From NCBI RefSeq assembly GCF_013426205.1, contig NC_089423.1, forward strand, positions 124,001 to 188,000: DNA of 64,000 nucleotides, read 5' to 3'. Numbering within the stretch: the first letter of the stretch is position 1; each line of letters opens with the position of its first letter. Below are positions 25,101-35,200 of the stretch, piece by piece. Under the pieces are notes generated by a model. That model made no database searches and was not told the DNA's origin. It was given only the letters and a program-made list of their open reading frames with translations. This stretch comes from Metarhizium brunneum. Lineage: Eukaryota; Ascomycota; Sordariomycetes; Hypocreales; Clavicipitaceae. A program made the position numbers and the translations under genes.

Positions 25101-27714
25101 GCCACCAGGAGCCCACCCCGAACCAGCCGGCGAGGATTCGCGAGAAAAAAAGAATAAAGACGCGTTCAGAGTTTGGGGATGTCTGGGATGTACAACTTGC
25201 TCTTGCTGTTGTAGTTCAGTTCACCTACTGGGATGCTGGCGTTCCGCTTTGACGAGTCCGTCCGTCCACGACAAGGTGACAAGGTGGTTGGTTGGTTTTC
25301 TCTCAGAGCGGACGCCTGATTGCTCACATTTCTGAGAAAGAGCTCATCAAGGCTACACCGTACATGCTTGCGGGTTGAACTCCAAACTCCCAGTGCCATG
25401 TTAGTATTGCGCAAGATACCGAATACCTTGTCCCCAGGCGGTTGAACATCCTGTGTCAAAGGTCTACGCAACGTGCACTTTGCTTGGCAGTTGCTTCAGC
25501 TGCTCGCTACAGAATCCCATAGAAGACATCGTACCGAGAACTCCGTACTGGGTCCGAATAGGAAATTCTGACTCGTTGCCAATCATTGCATCTAAGACAC
25601 TTGGTCAGCCATGTCTCATGGTACTACAACTGGCCGTCTGCAACGCCCGCCTTACAATACTACTAGAACAGGCCGTCGATCTTTTGGAAATCAACGGACA
25701 CAACCCAGCATTCTGGACGTGACGGTACAGAGCGCTTCTAACAAAATCACGAGCATAGCCGGACAGCGTGGGGGGAAATATCACAATTTACAGACCTCCG
25801 CCAGCCTTGACCAAGCAGTACTCCGTCAGCATACGTTTGTGCTGCTCCGAGGCCATTTCTCATATTGGACGCTGCACTAACACACGGCATCTTGGTTGGG
25901 CGCGACTTCGGGAGCGAGACCTTGTACCTACTTGGAAGAAAGGCGGCATTGTTCTCTCTCCGCCACCCGCCTCTCCCTCTCTGATCCGAATAGAAATCAG
26001 CAGAGAGACATAAAAAGTCTCAAAAATGCGAGACAGAGTTCAATGCTCTAAATATCGCAACCTGTCTCGGAATTTGTTCCAATTAACTACTACTAGTACT
26101 AGTATCCCTATTCATTGAGCCGGCGATGGGGATTTGGCGACGGCTGCGGAGCGCTCCCTGCTCGGCAAAATAGTATGCGTCATTCAAAAACTGACACATT
26201 TCACCGACACTTGCGATACCCGAGGCGGTATCAGATCAGTACGGGGCATTCGGCGACTTGTCATTAAACCATGGCCCGGTGAAAGTCTGGATCAAAAGGG
26301 TGCCTGTTGGCCAAGCAGGAACCATACAATACGTACATCAAGTTGAGTAAACCTGGCAACTTCCATTTCTCCGCACCCCTGGAGCAGTCAAAAAAGCAGA
26401 CATGAAAATACGAATCCGCCGCGACTTACTCCGTACTTGTCTGACCCAGTCTGATAGTCAATCGCCAATCGCCGACTAAAGCACGGCCAAATTTAGCGGA
26501 GACGGAGTGAGGGAAACGAAAGCAAAAGGAGCATAGGACTTATAAAAAATGTGACCAAAATACCCCGTATCACCCAGGGGCGCACAATGGTATATGTTCA
26601 TCCACAGATGCCAAAACATAGCTGTGGGTCATTCCATCGCCGTTCTACACATCACATATCAACTCGACGCTATACATAATCGCATATGTCCGGAGAGGAG
26701 TACGAGTAGCCGCATCACGCTCGAGTAGACCTAGTAACTACTCACTGCAAAAAGGATAAATGTCAATGGGTCTAGCGTCTAGGGTAGGTCACACACAGCT
26801 CAAGACACAGCTAGTCTGCAGTTGTCATGTACACATGTGTGTGTCTCTGACTAGGTCAGTTACTCCGCACACTACTTGCAAACAAATTATCTGTTGTGTG
26901 ATTCACGGTTACTACCGCCTGTCAGCAGGGATACGTATGGGGGAACCGGCTTCTTGATGGACGCGGGCGCTCGATGAAACGACCACCAACGCCACTGTGA
27001 GGCTCGAAGGCTCTTCGCAACGACAGACTTGAGAGATTGAAAAGCCGTCATTGTACATGCACGCTCAAGGACGTTGCTTGATGGTGAAGAGGGAATTTTG
27101 AGATAACGACTGGTTCTTGAAAAGCCGCATATATACATAGGAAGTGTCGGTCGGATGACTACACATATAGGTAGGTGCTCAAGTAGGTAGTAGAAATAGA
27201 GACACCCGATTCACCACGTGAAGGTCAAACATGAGGGAAATAATAATCCGAGTTCACTAACGTCTGGGTTTGCTTGGGCGAGTGTGGTTGCCACTACAAG
27301 TGCACATGTGGATGGCGCTCGGACGTGACAAGGCACTGTTGTGGAAGCCCGTGCGCCAGCATGGCGTCCATCCCTTTAGAAGTGCAACGGTACAGACCAC
27401 CTAGCAAGATTCAAGGGGAGGCATGAGAGTTTGTACGGCAAACTGAGCAGTCTGTGAAATGCCAGCTTGAAGCGCGTTGACTCAGTCTGGTGTTGTGGGG
27501 AAGCCGACCAAGTCGTGTTCTGCGTTTCTCTGCCTGTACATCACGGCAGGCTCACGTGACCAGCGCGTGTCCTTGGCGATGCGCGCTGTTGCCCAACGCG
27601 TCAAGTGTCGTGGCCGAATCAATCACCGCGTCTCCAGAGCTACGGTGCCCAAGCTGTTCACAAATACGGCTCCCTATATGCCTTGGAATGGCAATTGCCT
27701 AAAGACCCCATGCC
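22200..27714. other. 5.5 kb intergenic stretch rich in TACTCCGTA motifs
   Basis: Upstream of both the kinesin (left) and EME1 (right) no gene is recognisable; open frames are short and have no domains. The short motif TACTCCGTA or its complement TACGGAGTA, often as an 8-base partial, recurs about 15 times, for example near 22466, 22486, 22644, 22660, 23373, 23394, 23668, 23995, 24001, 24207, 25536, 25816 and 26426. It looks like a regulatory or former-mobile region, but no specific function can be read. Confidence 0.5.
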
Positions 27715-29682
27715 ATGAAAATGGCCTCGGATGTAATCGACCTAATCTCATCCAGCCCTGTGCGAACAACCACCTCCAGACCATCGGCCTGCGTGCAACA
27801 GCCAGCAAAACGCCGTGATGATATCGACGACTTTGACGACCTTGACGACGATGTATTTGATGTACTGGATGATCGGCAAGCCAAACGCAAAAGGACAACA
27901 GGACCGGGTGACGCGCAAACCAACTGCGACAAACTCACCACTGCAATCTCGTCGAAACCCCCGTTGCCGCTAAAAGAGCAGACGAGTCGCTATCAGAACC
28001 CAACAGTATGGGATCCCATTGAGTTTACAAGCTCCTTGGAGCCGGTTTCGCCGGCTAAAGAACAAATCGATAAAGGACTGCCATCGCAGACATCTGTTGC
28101 TAAAAAGGCTATTGGAAATTCAACATGCGAAGACGCAATTTCGTGCTTCAGCTCTGACCCCTTCGCCAGCTCTCCCCATCCTCTGCCCGGGAGACCACTT
28201 GCTAGCAAGAGGGCTGTGTCTCTTGACCCCTTTTGCAGCTCACCTCCACCATCGCTGACTACATCTCGAAGTCGGAACACGGCCACGGAATATGGCAAAG
28301 GAAGAGATGGGCTACGCTGGCAAGCTGGAATTTCCCGACAGTCCGCAATCGAAGTGCATGAGGATGTCGACACCAGCTTATTCGCTGACCCCCAACTGCC
28401 TAGATGGGCCAATGAACCCGTAGTCTTGGAAGACCTAATCACTATTGATGATTCTGACTCGTTGAGTGATGATGCCAATGACGCATTACCAGCCATCTCA
28501 GACATGGATGTCTCAAAGCGCCGTGCTCGATCGCCATTGCGACGGTCGCAGAGCGACTTGACATGGTCCAAGTCTAGGACTTGCTACTCGGCTACATCCA
28601 CAAAAAGGGTGAAGCCACAAAAGACAGCCCATGAGCGAGAGGTCGAGAAGACGAAGAAGCGACTGGAGAGAGAGGAAGCCAAGGCTGCGAAAGCCGCAGA
28701 GAAACAACGGGCCGCTGCTCTGGTGGAAGTAAATAAGCTTCGCACCGACAAGAAAGTATCGACCCCGGAAATGATTGTAGATTTACCTTCTGGCCTCAGC
28801 TCAGAGCTGCGAATTCAAGTCCAAGAGATGTTGCAAGGCCTTGGCGTGGACCATGCAACTTGGGATTGCCCCAAACACAGCATCATCAAGTGGCGGAGGA
28901 AGGTGACGAGCAAATACAACGATGATATTGGCTTATGGGAGCCAGTGCCAGCAAAGATTGTCGACGAGGAAATTGCCATGATAATCGTTACAGCTGAAGA
29001 AGTTGTTGCCATGGCGCTGGGTGACTTGCTGGCAAGTCATGTCGCCGATATCAAGACGCATCACGGCAGCATGAAGTTTGTGTACCTTGTTCAGGGCATG
29101 ACGCCGTGGCTCCGCCAGAATCGCAACAACCGAAACCGACATTTTGCCTCTGGTGTTCGATCCACGGGCGCGGCCGCATCCTCCTCGTCGCGCACCAACA
29201 ACGCTGAGTATATCTCGGAGGACACTGTTGAAGATGCCATGCTGGCCCTTCAAGTCGAGCACGGGATGCTCATTCACCATACGGCCGTTGCCATAGACAC
29301 GGCTAGGTGGGTAATCAACTTTACGCAGCACGTCTCCACGATCCCGTACAGGATGCAGCGGGATCAGGCAACTTCCGTCGCCGGCTTTTGCATGGAGAGC
29401 GGTCAAGTGCGAACCGGGGACAGTGCCCACGACACGTACGTGAGGACGTTGCAACAGGTTGTGCGGGTCACTGCGCCCATCGCGTATGGCATTGCGGCCG
29501 AGTTTGACAGTATTACAAAGTTGGTGCAGGGGCTGGAACGCGGTGGTCCGGAGAGGCTTGATTCCGTGAGGAAGAGCGCCAACAAGGACGGCGCCGTGTC
29601 GGACCGGACACTGGGGCAAGCCATCAGTCGGCGAATGTACAAGGTATTCACGGGCAAAGATGAAGACAGCACGGATGTATGA
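27715..29682 (+). CDS. EME1: Crossover junction endonuclease subunit Eme1/Mms4-like
   Basis: A single exon of 655 residues (a second ATG two codons on would give 653). The C-terminal half has the organisation of Eme1/Mms4, the non-catalytic partner of Mus81. A basic coiled segment (AHEREVEKTKKRLEREEAKAA) leads into an ERCC4-like nuclease fold (MIVDLPSGLSS ... MKFVYLVQGMTPWLR ... DTVEDAMLALQVEHG), then the helical C-terminal region ending in SRRMYKVFTG. The catalytic ERKxxxD motif of XPF/Mus81 is absent, as expected for the partner subunit. The N terminus is acidic and disordered. It starts with VIDLISSSP (residues 7-15), which resembles a SUMO-interacting motif. The expected role is resolution of recombination intermediates and stalled forks in the nucleus. 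Downstream is a convergent gene with a PCNA-binding-like motif. Confidence 0.85.
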   Translation: MKMASDVIDLISSSPVRTTTSRPSACVQQPAKRRDDIDDFDDLDDDVFDVLDDRQAKRKRTTGPGDAQTNCDKLTTAISSKPPLPLKEQTSRYQNPTVWDPIEFTSSLEPVSPAKEQIDKGLPSQTSVAKKAIGNSTCEDAISCFSSDPFASSPHPLPGRPLASKRAVSLDPFCSSPPPSLTTSRSRNTATEYGKGRDGLRWQAGISRQSAIEVHEDVDTSLFADPQLPRWANEPVVLEDLITIDDSDSLSDDANDALPAISDMDVSKRRARSPLRRSQSDLTWSKSRTCYSATSTKRVKPQKTAHEREVEKTKKRLEREEAKAAKAAEKQRAAALVEVNKLRTDKKVSTPEMIVDLPSGLSSELRIQVQEMLQGLGVDHATWDCPKHSIIKWRRKVTSKYNDDIGLWEPVPAKIVDEEIAMIIVTAEEVVAMALGDLLASHVADIKTHHGSMKFVYLVQGMTPWLRQNRNNRNRHFASGVRSTGAAASSSSRTNNAEYISEDTVEDAMLALQVEHGMLIHHTAVAIDTARWVINFTQHVSTIPYRMQRDQATSVAGFCMESGQVRTGDSAHDTYVRTLQQVVRVTAPIAYGIAAEFDSITKLVQGLERGGPERLDSVRKSANKDGAVSDRTLGQAISRRMYKVFTGKDEDSTDV

Positions 29683-30196
29683 TGGAGATGTGTTGTAGAC
29701 TAGAAATAAAATGTAGGCTTTCTTTCAAGTCTCGCCCACACTCGGAGAGATTCCCAAACTCGTACTGTTTTTCATTGTCGTCACACATCACACACCATGA
29801 TTATGTCGAATGTATGTAACATGTATGCACACGTAAAACTGTTTGAAACACTTGGCAAAACTACGAAGCTACGGGAGACGAAACAAAATTGTGGCCATTT
29901 GGAGGTGTCGACATGGCTGGGGTAGGGTCGCTCTAAAAAAAGACTAGACTTGGGTGCCATGTTAGCAGAGCACATCAGGCATGTTGTGACGCAAGCAAAG
30001 ACCAAATTGGGAACGGCAGTATAGTGCATATCAGACAGCGGTTGGACAAGTTGTTTCCACATTATTTTTCAGAACAGGTCTGTGAATAAATTGCGTTCTC
30101 ATCATATAAAGCGTCAGGCGACGCCTGCACCTTGTAACTGCAATGAACAGGGGAGGGAAAGAGTGGTATTTACCTTTGTGAAAAAAACGTGGTGCA
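29683..30196. other. Convergent 3' intergenic region
   Basis: Between the stop codons of EME1 and the histidine phosphatase. It is AT-richer than the genes and has nothing recognisable. Confidence 0.5.
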
Positions 30197-31021
30197 TCAG
30201 TCGGTTACCTTGTCTGCCTTGCGTTTCCGCGAAGAGGCGAAGTAACCCTCGATGGTCTTTTGTTTCTCGTCGTGGGCGGCGCTGCCGATGCCGCCACGCG
30301 TCTTACGAAGTCCCGAGAGGTGCGTGGTGCAATTGATCTGCGCGACACGGAGCTCGAGTCCAGACCATGGGTTGCCGCGGGCTGCGACCTCAGCTGCGGC
30401 ATTGGATTTCGAGATGACAAGATCCGCGTAGCCCGTGTTGCTCCAGGATATCCTCGTAGAAGCGAGCTGGTTCAAGGCGGCGTCCTTGGAGGCATCACGA
30501 GTGGCGCCCGTGCTGGTGAGCTTCTTGGCCAGAGCCAGCAGCAGCACTCCCAGACTGATGCCGTGGCCAACGACAACCACGCAGTTCTCCTCGGGCCCGA
30601 CCATGCGGGCGGTGAAGAGGGGAGCGAGGTACGTCTCCAAGAAGGCACTGCACCTCGCCTGGAGCGACTCTGTCGTCTCGGCACCCGTCTGCTCTGGTCT
30701 GTGTTGGGCGGATGCAGATGCAAACTTGACGCCCTCCCAGTTGCCGAAATGTTTCTCTCGAAGCTCGGCCAGTTGGACGACGGCCAGCGCCGACTGGTGC
30801 GTCTTGTTCTGAGAGTCGCATACGGCGTTGGCCGTCTTGGCCGCTCGGCCCAGGTTGGACGAGAAGATGTGCCTGACGTGCAACTTGGACGCGGCCAGGC
30901 TCGACGCCAGTCGCTGGGCTTGCAGGGCACCGTGAGCGGTCAAGCCAGCGTCGCGAGAGCCGCCGTAGAGGCCGGCTGCATTGTCGACGCTTTCGCCATG
31001 ACGGATGAGAAGAAGGTGCAT
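30197..31021 (-). CDS. Histidine phosphatase superfamily protein with C-terminal PIP-box
   Basis: A single exon of 274 residues. It starts MHLLLIRHGES, the phosphohistidine RHG motif of the phosphoglycerate-mutase-like superfamily (His8). FSSNLGRAAKTA follows, then LRE..FGNWEG with the acidic partner, and VVVVGHGISLG with the second catalytic His. The family includes metabolic mutases and many phosphatases, and the substrate here is unknown. The C-terminal extension contains QKTIEGYF (residues 254-261), a match to the PCNA-interacting consensus Q-x-x-[ILM]-x-x-[FY]-[FY]. It is followed at once by the basic cluster SSRKRKADK, a likely nuclear signal. This suggests a nuclear, replication- or repair-linked role, which is inference from the motif alone. 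The gene is convergent with EME1. Confidence 0.85.
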   Translation of the reverse strand: MHLLLIRHGESVDNAAGLYGGSRDAGLTAHGALQAQRLASSLAASKLHVRHIFSSNLGRAAKTANAVCDSQNKTHQSALAVVQLAELREKHFGNWEGVKFASASAQHRPEQTGAETTESLQARCSAFLETYLAPLFTARMVGPEENCVVVVGHGISLGVLLLALAKKLTSTGATRDASKDAALNQLASTRISWSNTGYADLVISKSNAAAEVAARGNPWSGLELRVAQINCTTHLSGLRKTRGGIGSAAHDEKQKTIEGYFASSRKRKADKVTD

Positions 31022-31339
31022 TGGCCCCGGGATGAGGCATACAATGAGTCAATGCGTCACGGCATGTTTGGTGCCCGGGGGAGGAGGCGAATTGTCAACT
31101 GTGATGGACAAGATTTCTTCTCACAAGATGAGGATGGCTATTTATGGGTGAAAAAAAAAATTCAGAAAAAAAAAATCGCTAAATTGCATAAGCGGGGCGG
31201 TGTGCGGTGTGGACCCCGTCCAGGGTTTCCAGGGTTTCCAGGGCTCTCCTACCCTACAGCGAGAAAATTGCTACATCAATTAATGCCATTTTGCTTGCAT
31301 GTGTCAGGGGACATATTAGTATTTACGTGACATGGGGAG
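31022..31339. other. 5' flank of histidine phosphatase gene and border of AT-rich block
   Basis: The sequence changes from normal gene-space composition to the AT-rich block. A short threefold repeat of ccagggttt lies at about 31220-31247. No gene. Confidence 0.4.
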
Positions 31340-31620
31340 GGAAATTTATAACAAGCTTAAAGCTATCCCCAATTATTATAAGAGCTACCAACTCCCCCTT
31401 GAGCTACTTGAAGCTTATCTAGTAGCCGTTGTATAAGCTTGCTTTGTTGCTGTCGTATATTATCTTTATCCCAAATATGTTATTCCATACGATTATTCGC
31501 TGCTTTAAGCCTAATAATTTCCTTGTCCTTTTCTATAGCCTTTTTAGCTGCTTCTTTAGAGGCCTCTTTTAAGGCCTCTTAGCGCTCTTAGTTATCTATT
31601 ACTGCCTTGTTTTAGTATAA
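31340..31620 (-). pseudogene. Coding relic with coiled-coil tail (old transposon?)
   Basis: One minus-strand frame is readable with only a few stops: ALKEASKEAAKKAIEKDKEI, then IRLKAANNRME-stop-HIWDK, then QQQSKLIQRLLDKLQVAQGG and SSYNNWG before a terminal stop. The stops are TAA/TAG, consistent with RIP of CAA/CGA-type or TGG-type codons. The charged helical tail recalls the C-terminal ends of pogo/Fot1-like transposases, but the family cannot be established. The RIP-degraded retrotransposon begins about 330 bp away. Confidence 0.4.
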
Positions 31621-31946
31621 ATAAAACAGTAAAAAGCGAGTATAATAATATAATTAATATACGAGATTTCTTTTTATTAGCGGCTACTAAATATTAGTAT
31701 AAATAAAGTTAAAAAGGCTTAGCGTAATAATTTAATCAATATACTAAATTTCGTAATTTCAGTATCTGCCAAGTATAAATATAAATAAATAAGTACTTTA
31801 TAAATACAGTAATATATCAAATATACTAAGCTTTATTAGGTTCTTCGCTGTGTATTATTAGCAAAAGCTTATATTAAAAAGTAGTAAACCTAAGCAGCTT
31901 GCTTTAATTAAGCGTTGCTTTAAGTTGTTATAAAATGCAAATAAGT

Positions 31947-31951
31947 AGTAG
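31947..31951. repeat. Target site duplication AGTAG of the RIP-degraded element (left)
   Basis: AGTAG here and at 55500-55504 exactly flank the two outermost LTRs. Confidence 0.8.
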
Positions 31952-32240
31952 TATTATGGACTTGAGCTGGAGGCTTGGGTCTAGGTAGGATTCTAAGCGG
32001 AGCCGGCCTAGACCTAGTATAAATAAACTTTAGGCTACTAAAAACCTTAAGGTTTAGGTAAAACCCTAAGTAAAGCTAGACTAGACCTAATATAAATAAA
32101 CTTTAAGCTAAAATAAGGTATATTAAGTAAAAAAAAAAGAAGATAAAACCTTTTTTTTTTCTTTTTTCTCTTTTCTTTAAGTTTATTCTTATTATTTAAT
32201 AATATATATATATAGCTATAAGTATAGCTAGTTTATTATA
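31952..32240 (+). repeat. 5' LTR of the RIP-degraded element
   Basis: 289 bp, TATTATGG... to ...TTATTATA, the RIP-altered counterpart of the right LTR that still ends CCATTACA. It contains the self-priming complement AAGTTTATTCTT at 32179-32190. Confidence 0.8.
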
Positions 32241-32252
32241 AAGAATAAACTT
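32241..32252 (+). other. Putative self-priming primer binding site (relic)
   Basis: AAGAATAAACTT starts at the base after the LTR and is the exact reverse complement of 32179-32190 inside the LTR. This is the arrangement of Tf1/sushi-type self-primed chromoviruses. There is no TGG, so tRNA 3'-end priming is unlikely. The region is AT-rich, so chance is higher than for the intact element. Confidence 0.55.
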
Positions 32253-35200
32253 TATTATAAATAACCTTATAAAATAAATAGCTAGTATAGAACCAGGCTT
32301 GCTTATACCTAGGGATATTATACTAGCTAGCAACCCTTAAAGTAATATTATAATGCTTTAAGAAGTTATTACTACCTAGGCATAAAAGCTTTATAAGCTT
32401 ACTAAATAATACCTTTTCCTTAAAAATTAAATAATATAAAGTTCTCTTATAATAATAATACTAGCTTATATTAGCCCCTAAATAAAGTATAAACTAATTC
32501 TAATAAGAGCTTTATTTAATAATAATAAAACTATATTTATAGCCTAAAAAAGCCTAATATAATATAAGCTAATTATAAATATAATATTTATAGGTAATAA
32601 TTATAATTAATAGGCCTTTATTTTTTAGAACCTTTTAGCTAAGGTTTAGGGCTAGGTAGCTTCTTACTTTAAAGATAGTAGAAGGGTTAGCTATAACCTA
32701 GCTATATTTCTAGGCTACTTAGCTATTATATATATTAACCTTTATAAGAAGAAAATAGCTTTTATTAAGCTTAATTAAATAAAATAATAATAAAATAAAT
32801 TATTTATAAACTTTTTTATTTAATTTAAAAATAAAATCATACTTATTAAAGGCCTTAAATAAAAGAACTTTATTAAGTTAATAAAACTATAATAATTTCT
32901 TAATAAATATATATAAGAAGGAATTATTAATTAGGAGATATTATGTTTTAAATATACTAAGGCGATAGCTTACCTTTATAATATAATTATAGATATTAAA
33001 TTATTATAATTAAAGGAGAAATTTTATAATAAGTAGGGTAAATATAATATAAACCTTAAGGGGAAGTAATATAATAATAAAAATATAATTATAATAAACG
33101 TGAGTAAATTAGGGTTTTAAGCCAGGCCTAGAAAAAGTATAGGTTATAATTACTCTTAAAACTAATAAAAGAAATAAGCTTATTAGATATTAATTAATAT
33201 GATTAATTAATAATATAAGGAAGAAAAATACTTATATTATAAATTTATAAGCTATTATATTTTAAAGTATATATTTCTTTTTATATAATACTTATAAGTA
33301 TTTAATATAAAAAAGATAATAATAAAGAATTTTATTTTTAATATAAATAAAAATAAAAAGCTATTAGGAAATAAAATACTTTTATAATAAGTCTCTTATT
33401 AGGGGCATTATAATATAATAATAGTTATAAATTAGGGGATATATTATATAAAAAATAAGAATTAAAGGAGATTAGGTTAAAAATAAATATATTACCTTTT
33501 TTAGTTTTTATATTAATTAACTCTTTAAAGTTTATAAATACCTAAGTAGATATAAGTTATAATTATTATATAGTAATAAGCAAAAAATTTATATAGTATA
33601 TAAAACTAAACCTAGTCCTATTAAGTAAATAGTAATAAATATATATTATAATAGAGATAAGAAAAAAAGGGGTAGTATAATAAAAGTTATATTCCTTAAT
33701 CTTTTACTTAGTATAGTTTAGGGTAAATATAGATAGCTAGGAATCTCTAGTAATAATATATATAATACTAGGCTTTATATAGGATATTATACTAGAAATA
33801 TTATAGATAATATAGTATAATATAAGTATGCGGCTAGCTAGGAAAGAAATTATAATTAGTACTATAAATAACTTAGTAATTTAGGGGTTAAGTAATCAGG
33901 GGACCTAAAAGCTTATAGTATTAGTAATAGGGTTAATATTTACTAGTATTATTTAATAAGCCTAAAAAATAAAGAAGAAGTATTAGTTAATAGCTATAAG
34001 CTTACATAAAATAATATTAATATTATATATATAAAGGGCTAACCTAGACTAATAGCAGGAGAAGCTACCCTAACTTCCCTATAACTTACAGGACTTTTAG
34101 GACCTTTTTGACTAAGAAAAGGTAAATAAGCTGCCCTTATATTAAGGCTAGCTAAACTACTATATATAATTAAGGCAGTATCTAGATAAGACTAACCTAG
34201 ACTTGCTATAAGCACTACTTTATAATATGCTATAAGAATATTTATTAGAGATTAAAAAGCAGGTTATAAACCTAATAAATAAGGGATAAATCAGGGTAAG
34301 CTTTTTATTAGTTATAGCTCTAGTATTACTAGCTAAGAAGCTAGGAGGAAAATAGTAGTTTTATATAGATTATTATGCTTTAAATAAAATAATAAAATAA
34401 AACTATTACTTACTCTTACTTATTAAGAAAATATTATATTCCCTCTTTAAGGTTAAGTAATTTATAAAACTAGATATCTGGTTAATATTTTATAAACTCT
34501 GGATTATACTAGATAAAAAGCTTTTAACCGTGTTTTAAACTTAATTTAGGCTTTTTAAGTAGCTGGTTTACTTATTTAGGTTAGTAAGTGCTTTTATAAT
34601 ATTTTAATAATATATTAATAATACTTTAAGGAGAACTCTAGGTAATTTTATTATAATATACCTTAATAATATTCTTATTTACTTAAAAAGCTTATAAAAA
34701 AATTATATATAAAAGGTATATAATATACTTATAAGGCTTTATATAACTAAGCTATACCTTAATATAAAAAAGTATGTATTTTACGTCTAAAAAGTTAAAT
34801 ACCTAGGGTTTATTATTTATATAAGCAAAGAAATTTACTTTAACCTAGAAAAAATTAAGGCTATATAAAGCTAAAAACTCTTAATATATAAAAAAAAAGT
34901 CTAAGAATTTTTAGGTTTTATTAATTTTTATTAGGATTTTATCTTAAACTTCTTTTTCTTTATAAGATTACTTCTAGGGCTATTAAAAAAAAGTATATTC
35001 TTTTAATAATTAGCTAAGTATAATAAGGCTTTTAAGGCACTAAAAAGAGTATTTATTTTTTACTTAGTTTTAAGATAATAGGACCTTATTAAGGAGATAA
35101 TAATTAAAGCGGATTACTTAGTTAATACTTTAGGGGGATACTTATTATAGGTTATTAATAGGGTGCTTTACCTAGTAGTATACTACTTTATAAGGCTGAT

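Noticed and set aside
30260..31330. 356-codon open frame on + opposite the histidine phosphatase
   Set aside because: It is the GC-rich shadow of the phosphatase gene; no domain, whereas the minus strand has RHG and the second His motif in place.
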